Below, one piece after another: positions 15,574 to 20,724 of a DNA stretch of 20,724 nucleotides. The position numbers and the translations under genes are program-made. Every line of letters starts with the position of its first letter. Position 1 is the stretch's first letter. The stretch is from Eubacterium sp. CAG:274 (GTDB taxonomy: Bacteria; Bacillota; Clostridia; Lachnospirales; CAG-274): positions 11,106 to 31,829 of the forward strand of contig FR888492.1 of NCBI GenBank assembly GCA_000432155.1, given 5' to 3'. The notes under the pieces were generated by a model that saw only the letters and a list, made by a program, of their open reading frames with translations, ran no database searches and had not been told where the DNA came from.

Positions 15574-17328
15574 TTACTTCACCTTCGGAAACTTCAATAC
15601 CATTGTTGTTCCCTGTCCCAACTGGCTTACTACATCTATACTACCACTGTGGGCGTCCATTATCTCCTTTGCAATAGACAAACCAAGCCCATTACCACCC
15701 ATTGAACGACTTCTTGCCTTATCAACTCTATAAAATCTATCAAAAATTCTATCAAGAGCCTCTGGTGGCATACCAATACCATTATCAGAAATAGAAAGCA
15801 TATAGACACTTCTTGTCGCTCCCATTGAAATTTTAATAACTGAGCCTTTATCACTATATTTCATAGCATTGGAAATAATATTTGTTATAACCTGATTTAC
15901 TCTTGCCACATCAGCATAAATATACATAGGAATAAGTGGGTCATCAAATACAATTTTCTGTTCTCTGCCCTCTGCAACAACCTTATTCTGTCTTATACAG
16001 CCTCTTGCAATTTCAACCAAGTCCGTTCTTTCCTTATTGAACTTATTAACTCTTGTATCAAAACGAGATAAATCCAAAAGGTCATCTCTTAACAACTTCA
16101 TTCTATCAGCTGCAACATTTATTTCTTTTAAGAAATCCATAGCTACAGACTTATCATCAATAGCACCGTCTAAAAGCAATTCAGAATATCCCTTTATTGT
16201 AGTAAGTGGAGTGCCAATTTCGTGACTTACATTAGCAACAAATTCTTTACGCATATCATCAAGCTGTCTATGCTTAGTAACATCGTGGAGAACTACAATA
16301 AAACTGTTGTAATCGTGTTTTACTGAGTATGAAATAATTGAAGTGGAAATATATTTTCCATTTTCATTTACTGTCATTTCATAAATTGAATCCTGCTTTA
16401 TATCCTTTAATTTAAGTCCTAATTTTTTCAAAAGCCACTTAAAAGAAATATTCAAATCATCAATTTCCAGCATATCATAAGCTGCTGTATTAACATGTAT
16501 AAGCTGACCTCTTTCATCAAAAGCCATAACTCCGTCTGTCATATTCATAAGTATAATTTCAAGACGGTTTCTCTGTTCATCAATTTCTGCAACGGTTTTT
16601 CTCAATTCTTTAGCCATTGTATTAAATGAACGGGTCAACTGACCAATTTCATCATTACCTTTTACGCTTACTTTCTGTTCCAAATGACCTTTTGCCATCA
16701 TATTAGCTTTTTTAGTAAGAACAGAAATAGGCTTTGTAATTGTGTTTGCAAATAGGAAGCCCAAAATAATTGTAAACACTATAGCTATAACAACACTAAT
16801 TAAAATTGTTCTTATAGTCTGATTAATACTTGTGTAGAAACTTTCTGCGTCCATCTGAACATAAATAACATACTTAACCTGTCCACCATCATCTGTAACG
16901 GGATAAGCATAGGACATAACTCTTGTTACCTGCTCATTTGCATCTACAGCTCGCCCCTTATCCTGAAAACTTTCTTCCCCATTAAGGGCTGTTATAATAG
17001 CTGAGTCATTATATTTTTGGAAAGAATTTTCATCTCTGGCAGTTGAGGAGGCTATAGTATCCCCCTTATTATCCAAAATATGCCCTGTAACATTTTTAAG
17101 AGATGAACTGACTATAGACAGATTTACAAGACTATTCTGAAAGTATCTGCTGTCGTACTGTTCAACAACCTGTTCATTAATATATACGGCACATTGTCTT
17201 AATTCCTCTTTTGCCTTATTTTTTTCTCTATTCTCTGTACTGATTACAATGTAAGTACCTGTCAAAATAAGCACCATAAATACCAATGACAAATACATAA
17301 AAACCAGTTTCCAACGAATACTTTTCAT
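15574..17328 (-). CDS. walK: WalK-type sensor histidine kinase
   Basis: 584 aa. TM1 at about 9-30, an extracellular sensor domain (about 31-170), TM2 (about 172-194), HAMP (about 195-247), PAS (about 253-350), HisKA with the H-box around His369 (FVANVSHEIGTPLT), and a HATPase domain with N-box N483/N487, G1 DNGIGM (515-520), F-box FDRFYRVD (530-536) and G2 GGNGLGL (544-550). It phosphorylates WalR to control cell-wall hydrolase genes. In the H-box the usual Arg two residues before the TP is Gly372. AGGTG precedes the ATG, and the gene lies 27 bp after walR, the standard order. The accessory genes walH/walI/walJ do not follow; a terminator and the HicB-like gene do. Assignment rests on the adjacent WalR and the domain order; other PhoR-like kinases are close relatives. 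Confidence 0.9.
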   Translation of the reverse strand: MKSIRWKLVFMYLSLVFMVLILTGTYIVISTENREKNKAKEELRQCAVYINEQVVEQYDSRYFQNSLVNLSIVSSSLKNVTGHILDNKGDTIASSTARDENSFQKYNDSAIITALNGEESFQDKGRAVDANEQVTRVMSYAYPVTDDGGQVKYVIYVQMDAESFYTSINQTIRTILISVVIAIVFTIILGFLFANTITKPISVLTKKANMMAKGHLEQKVSVKGNDEIGQLTRSFNTMAKELRKTVAEIDEQRNRLEIILMNMTDGVMAFDERGQLIHVNTAAYDMLEIDDLNISFKWLLKKLGLKLKDIKQDSIYEMTVNENGKYISTSIISYSVKHDYNSFIVVLHDVTKHRQLDDMRKEFVANVSHEIGTPLTTIKGYSELLLDGAIDDKSVAMDFLKEINVAADRMKLLRDDLLDLSRFDTRVNKFNKERTDLVEIARGCIRQNKVVAEGREQKIVFDDPLIPMYIYADVARVNQVITNIISNAMKYSDKGSVIKISMGATRSVYMLSISDNGIGMPPEALDRIFDRFYRVDKARSRSMGGNGLGLSIAKEIMDAHSGSIDVVSQLGQGTTMVLKFPKVK

Positions 17329-17355
17329 ACTATCACCTGTAAAATAGGTAAAACT

Positions 17356-18048
17356 TTAGCAATTAAAGTAGTACCCTACACCTCTTTTTGTTACAATATA
17401 CTTTGGCTTACTTGGGTCATCTTCAATTTTTTCTCTCAATCGTCTTATAGTAACATCTACAGCTCTGACATCGCCAAAATATTCATATCCCCAAACTTTT
17501 TCAAGCAAGTTTTCTCTTGTGAAAATTGTAGGAGTCTGAGTAGCAAGGAAAGTAAGAAGTTCAAATTCTCTTAAAGTAAGATTTATAACTTCTCCTCTCT
17601 TTGTAACTTCATATCTGTCAAAGTCAATATTCAAATCGCCATAAACTTGATTATTTCCATCTTTTTCATTATTTGTCACAGGGGCAATATCTGAACGACG
17701 GAGGTTTGCCTTTACTCTTGCAATAAGTTCTCTGTTACCAAAAGGCTTTGTAACATAATCATCTGCACCCATTTCAAGACCTACAACTTTATCCACTTCA
17801 TCAGCTCTTGCTGTAAGCATAATAATAGGCACATTACTTTTTTCCCTAATTTTACGACATACTTCATATCCGTCCATTTTAGGCATCATAATATCAAGTA
17901 ACAATAAATCAGGTTTTTCACTTTCAAATTTTTCAAGGGCAACTTCGCCGTCTTCTGCTGTAACAACATCATAGCCCTCTTTTTTAAGATTATAAGCAAG
18001 CATAGTAACAATACTAGCTTCATCGTCAACAACTAAAATCTTAGCCAT
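17356..18048 (-). CDS. walR: WalR-type response regulator (OmpR/PhoB family)
   Basis: 230 aa. Receiver domain: acidic pair D8/D9 (LVVDDE), phospho-acceptor Asp52 (LLLLDIMMPK), Thr79, Lys101 (VTKPFG). The C-terminal winged helix (about 132-229) includes LTLREFELLTFLATQTPTIF and the recognition region VWGYEYFGDVRAVDVTIRRL, followed by REKIEDDPSKPKYIVTKRGVGYYF, split here only for length. The YFGDVR...DVT-RRLREKIEDDPS segment is highly characteristic of WalR/YycF. It is the first gene of the walRK operon; AGGAAGGTG sits 5 nt before the ATG. The regulator is essential in many Firmicutes and controls peptidoglycan turnover. No truncation or missing residues were seen. Confidence 0.94.
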   Translation of the reverse strand: MAKILVVDDEASIVTMLAYNLKKEGYDVVTAEDGEVALEKFESEKPDLLLLDIMMPKMDGYEVCRKIREKSNVPIIMLTARADEVDKVVGLEMGADDYVTKPFGNRELIARVKANLRRSDIAPVTNNEKDGNNQVYGDLNIDFDRYEVTKRGEVINLTLREFELLTFLATQTPTIFTRENLLEKVWGYEYFGDVRAVDVTIRRLREKIEDDPSKPKYIVTKRGVGYYFNC

Positions 18049-18117
18049 TTAAACACCTTCCTACCTACTTTATTTAAACTGCTGAATTAGTAGCAGTAAA
18101 ACTCTCTTTATGTTATA

Positions 18118-18146
18118 ATTATATCGTTTTTTCAGCTATTTATCAA
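18118..18146 (-). promoter_or_regulatory. Promoter of walRK
   Basis: Minus strand: -35 TTGATA (18141-18146), 17-bp spacer, -10 TATAAT (18118-18123). It would start near 18111 with a leader of about 60 nt. The promoter is divergent from, and 22 bp away from, the cca promoter. Confidence 0.75.
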
Positions 18147-18167
18147 GTACATATTGAATTACAAAAC

Positions 18168-18196
18168 TTGAAGAAAATGTTTATATATGGTACAAT
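18168..18196 (+). promoter_or_regulatory. Promoter of the cca operon
   Basis: TTGAAG (18168-18173), 17-bp spacer, TACAAT (18191-18196); predicted start near 18203, leader about 28 nt ending in AAAGGAG. No other better match lies between walR and cca. Confidence 0.65.
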
Positions 18197-18230
18197 TCAT
18201 AATGACAAAAATCACTAAAGGAGTGCTTTT

Positions 18231-19409
18231 ATGCAACTACCAGAACAGGTAAAATTTATAATTTCAGAACTTAACAAAAATGGCTACGAGGGATATATCG
18301 TAGGCGGATGTGTAAGGGATTATCTTATGGGTATTCCACCTCACGATTATGACATTACAACTTCAGCACTTCCAGAGGAAGTAAAAGCTATTTTTCCACA
18401 TACAGTAGACACAGGTATAGAACATGGTACTGTAACTGTTATTATTGACAAAATAGGTTACGAGCTTACTACCTACAGAATTGACGGAGAATACAAGGAC
18501 AACAGACACCCTGAACAAGTTATTTTTACAGATAAATTGGCTGGTGATTTAAGCCGACGAGATTTTACTGTCAATGCCATTGCCTACAATGACCAGAGAG
18601 GCTATGTTGATATGTTTGGTGGTATGGAAGATATAAAAAAGGCCATAATAAAAGGTGTAGGCGAGCCATCTAAAAGATTTCAGGAAGATGCTTTAAGAAT
18701 GATGAGAGCCTTGCGTTTTTCGGCACAGCTTAACTTTTCAATAGAAGAAAATACTATGCTTGCACTTAAAGAAAACGCACAGCTTATTAAAAATATAAGC
18801 ATCGAAAGAATAAGAGAAGAATTTTTCAAACTTATAATTTCTGACCACAATGAAAGACTTGACCTTTTATACGAAAGTGGTATGTTGCCTTATTTCTTAC
18901 CAGAATTAAAGAAAATAATTGAGGATAACTCCATTTCTTATACCACTATTAATACATTAAGTAAAGACATTTGCGTGCGTCTTGCCTATGTTTTCCACAC
19001 ATTGGATAGTGACAATGTTAAAAAAATACTTCATAATTTCAGAACTGATAACAAAACAAACAAAATTACTTCACAGCTTGTAAAATACATTGATTTTGAA
19101 ATAACAGACAAATATTCACTTCGTAAACTTATTAGTATTTTAGGCGAAAATACAGAACACGAAATAGAAATTATGGGGGCTGTAAAAGGTATAGATACAT
19201 CAAAAGCCAAAGAGATGTACAGTGAAATAATTTCAGCAGGAGATTGTTGTAACTTAAAATCTCTTGCCATAAATGGAAATGACTTAAAAGAATTAGGCAT
19301 TGACCATGGAAAAGAAGTTGGAGAATATTTAGCAAAAGCTCTTGACTTTGTGTTGAAAAATCCTCATAATAACCAACGGGAAAAAATTATGGCGTTTTTA
19401 AGGGGGTAA
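18231..19409 (+). CDS. cca: CCA-adding tRNA nucleotidyltransferase
   Basis: 392 aa. Adds or repairs the 3'-CCA end of tRNAs without a nucleic acid template. The class II nucleotidyltransferase head is clear: IVGGCVRDYLMG (23-34), the catalytic DxD at Asp39/Asp41 (HDYDITT), EHGTVTV, LSRRDFTVNA (107-116) and the flexible-loop/neck region EDALRMMRALRF (152-163). The rest is the alpha-helical body and tail, with no HD-hydrolase motif noticed. It could be a poly(A) polymerase-like paralog, but the DRHP/RRDFTVNA arrangement and size favour Cca. The ATG follows AAAGGAG by 7 nt. It is the first gene of an operon, with the SDR gene starting 3 bp after its stop. Confidence 0.9.
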   Translation: MQLPEQVKFIISELNKNGYEGYIVGGCVRDYLMGIPPHDYDITTSALPEEVKAIFPHTVDTGIEHGTVTVIIDKIGYELTTYRIDGEYKDNRHPEQVIFTDKLAGDLSRRDFTVNAIAYNDQRGYVDMFGGMEDIKKAIIKGVGEPSKRFQEDALRMMRALRFSAQLNFSIEENTMLALKENAQLIKNISIERIREEFFKLIISDHNERLDLLYESGMLPYFLPELKKIIEDNSISYTTINTLSKDICVRLAYVFHTLDSDNVKKILHNFRTDNKTNKITSQLVKYIDFEITDKYSLRKLISILGENTEHEIEIMGAVKGIDTSKAKEMYSEIISAGDCCNLKSLAINGNDLKELGIDHGKEVGEYLAKALDFVLKNPHNNQREKIMAFLRG

Positions 19410-19412
19410 ACT

Positions 19413-20168
19413 ATGACTACTGTTTTAATTACAGGTGCTACAAGTGGCATAGGTCGTTCTATGGCTTTTGAATTTGCAAAGAGAGGTTACAGACTTATTC
19501 TTGTAGCAAGAAATCAGCAGGCTTTATGCACACTTGCCAAAAAGTTAAACACAAAGGTTAAAGTTTTGGCTTTAGATTTAAGCAAGCCGGAAAATTGCTT
19601 TTTACTCCATAAAAAGACAAAAGGAATTAATATTGATATTCTTGTAAACAATGCCGGCTTTGGTGCTTTTGGCGAGTTTTATAAAACTGACCTTAATAAT
19701 GAACTGAATTTAATTGACCTTAATATTAAAGCTGTCCATATATTGACAAAGCTTTATTTAAGAGATTTCAGAGAAAAAAACAGAGGTTATATATTGAATA
19801 CTGCCTCTCTTGCTGGCTTTTGTGTAGGTCCTCTTATGTCAACCTATTATGCAAGCAAAGCCTATGTTTTAAGACTTACACAGTCAATAAAGCAAGAGCT
19901 TGAACAGGAAAATTCCAATGTTCATATTTGTGCTTTATGCCCTGGCCCTGTTGATACAGGTTTTAATAAAAGAGCCGGCGTAAATTTTAGTATGAAACCA
20001 TTAACAAGTGACTATGTAGCAAAATATGCTATAAGAAAAATGTTTCAGAAAAAAACTGTAATTGTCCCTGGTATAGTATGCAAATTTTCTGCCGTTGCAT
20101 CTAAATTACTACCTAGCGGTATTATAGGTAAAGTATGTTACGAAATACAAAAAAACAAGAGTAAGTAA
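19413..20168 (+). CDS. Short-chain dehydrogenase/reductase
   Basis: 251 aa, the classical SDR length. The cofactor motif TGATSGIG is at 7-14, NNAG at 79-82, and the catalytic set is Ser132, Tyr145 and Lys149 (YYASK), followed by the PGPVDTGF segment (after Pro177). Arg33 after the second beta strand (VARN) suggests NADP(H) preference. It resembles the DltE/YqjQ-like SDRs with a C-terminal hydrophobic segment (about 219-240); the substrate is unknown. Its AGGGGG ribosome binding site lies in the last codons of cca and the start is 3 bp after that stop, so the two are co-transcribed. No functional link to tRNA maturation is evident. Confidence 0.88.
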   Translation: MTTVLITGATSGIGRSMAFEFAKRGYRLILVARNQQALCTLAKKLNTKVKVLALDLSKPENCFLLHKKTKGINIDILVNNAGFGAFGEFYKTDLNNELNLIDLNIKAVHILTKLYLRDFREKNRGYILNTASLAGFCVGPLMSTYYASKAYVLRLTQSIKQELEQENSNVHICALCPGPVDTGFNKRAGVNFSMKPLTSDYVAKYAIRKMFQKKTVIVPGIVCKFSAVASKLLPSGIIGKVCYEIQKNKSK

Positions 20169-20185
20169 AATTAGGGGGATAAAAA

Positions 20186-20641
20186 ATGGACGAATTTATG
20201 AAAATAGCTATTGACGAAGCTTATGAGGGTATAAGAAAAGGCGACGGTGGTCCTTTCGGTGCTGTTATTGTAAAAGACGGTAAAATTGTAGGTAAAGGTC
20301 ACAACTGTGTTGTTAGCAAAAAAGACCCAACTAACCATGGCGAAATAATGGCAATTCACGATGCTTGCAAGAATCTTGATACTTTCGACCTTTCTGGTTG
20401 CACACTTTATACTACATCAGCTCCTTGCCCAATGTGTTCTGCTGCTATTATGTGGGCAAACATTGAAAAGGTTTACTATGGCTGTACTATTAAAGATGCC
20501 GAAAGCATTGGCTTTAGAGATAGCGACTTCTTTGCTGTATTAAAAGGCGAAAAAGAAGGTATTGAAACTTTGGAAACTGGTAGAAAAGAATGCCTTGAAC
20601 TTTTCAAAGAATACGACAATATGGATAAAACAATGTACTAA
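20186..20641 (+). CDS. Guanine deaminase-like enzyme of the cytidine/deoxycytidylate deaminase family
   Basis: 151 aa. Zinc-binding set: His51 and Glu53 (NHGEIMAI) and Cys81/Cys84 (PCPMC). GGPFGAVIVKDGKIV near the N-terminus, DPTNHGE and the C-terminal ending KTMY after an acidic helix resemble B. subtilis GuaD, which hydrolyses guanine to xanthine. The canonical H-A-E is H-G-E here. The alternative is a tRNA adenosine deaminase (TadA), but GGPFGAVIVKDG and the C-terminal tail favour the GuaD group. It follows the SDR gene by 17 bp with AGGGGG upstream and ends the operon; the terminator begins 6 bp after its stop. Confidence 0.82.
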   Translation: MDEFMKIAIDEAYEGIRKGDGGPFGAVIVKDGKIVGKGHNCVVSKKDPTNHGEIMAIHDACKNLDTFDLSGCTLYTTSAPCPMCSAAIMWANIEKVYYGCTIKDAESIGFRDSDFFAVLKGEKEGIETLETGRKECLELFKEYDNMDKTMY

Positions 20642-20647
20642 TATAGA

Positions 20648-20683
20648 AAAATGCTGTTTAGGAAAACTCCTAAACAGCATTTT
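20648..20683 (+). terminator. Intrinsic terminator after the cca-SDR-deaminase operon
   Basis: Perfect 16-bp stem (20648-20663 with 20668-20683, core ATGCTGTTTAGGA) with a 4-nt AAAC loop and TTTT at the 3' end of the stem. The T tract is short, but the stem is strong and follows the stop codon immediately. Confidence 0.85.
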
Positions 20684-20684
20684 A

Positions 20685-20724
20685 GGCTATCGATAAAATC
20701 GACAGCCTTGCAAGAAATGCTTGC
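20685..20724. repeat. Two further adjacent hairpins at the window edge
   Basis: GGCT-A-TCGAT/ATCGA-C-AGCC (20685-20707, one internal mismatch, AAA loop) is followed by GCAAG/CTTGC (20710-20724, loop AAATG). They are directly downstream of the terminator. The second may extend beyond the window; the function is unknown. Confidence 0.45.

Noticed and set aside
18146..18163. WalR-like box (TGTAAT and TGTACT on minus) between walR and cca
   Set aside because: The halves are separated by 6 bp rather than 5 and one position mismatches, so it does not fit the published WalR direct repeat. It could be chance in AT-rich DNA.

Overview
The window looks like chromosome of a low-GC Gram-positive anaerobe. 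The evidence is strong AG-rich ribosome binding sites, sigma-A type promoters close to consensus, a WalR/WalK two-component pair, an Isf-like flavoprotein and large secreted proteins with Thr/Glu linkers. This fits Clostridia, perhaps Lachnospiraceae-like. The species cannot be named from the sequence alone.

Left part (1-11.1 kb, all minus strand) is an accessory surface/secretion region with two transcription units. The first has a promoter near 11.08 kb and encodes a 953-aa secreted protein (two related beta-sandwich-like modules, then a right-handed beta-helix-like region). It is followed after 29 bp by an overlooked 46-aa peptide gene and a strong terminator at 7.86-7.91 kb. The second starts with a divergent Lgt-like membrane protein (TTG start). 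Its stop overlaps, as ATGA, the start of a giant secreted protein of at least 2,327 aa that runs off the left edge. That protein has Calx-beta-like modules, a Thr/Glu linker, two long internal repeats and propeller-like repeats.

Middle part (11.1-15.6 kb): an AT-rich gene-free stretch of about 0.75 kb ends in a cluster of tandem hairpins and a terminator. Then comes a minus-strand operon of an Isf-like flavoprotein, a cupin and a MerR regulator of the AdhR/NmlR type, driven by a promoter with the 19-bp spacer typical of MerR control. Divergent from it is a MarR regulator plus MATE exporter pair resembling mepR-mepA, whose promoter carries two copies of an 18-bp semi-palindrome. A HicB-type antitoxin gene with a perfect consensus promoter and no HicA partner follows.

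Right part (15.6-20.7 kb) is housekeeping. walR-walK is on the minus strand. A divergent plus-strand operon encodes CCA-adding tRNA nucleotidyltransferase, a short-chain dehydrogenase and a guanine-deaminase-like enzyme, closed by a terminator and more hairpins at the window edge.

The least explained part is the left one: an Lgt paralog lacking the usual essential His, coupled to a giant exported protein without a lipobox, beside a second secreted protein and a tiny peptide gene.
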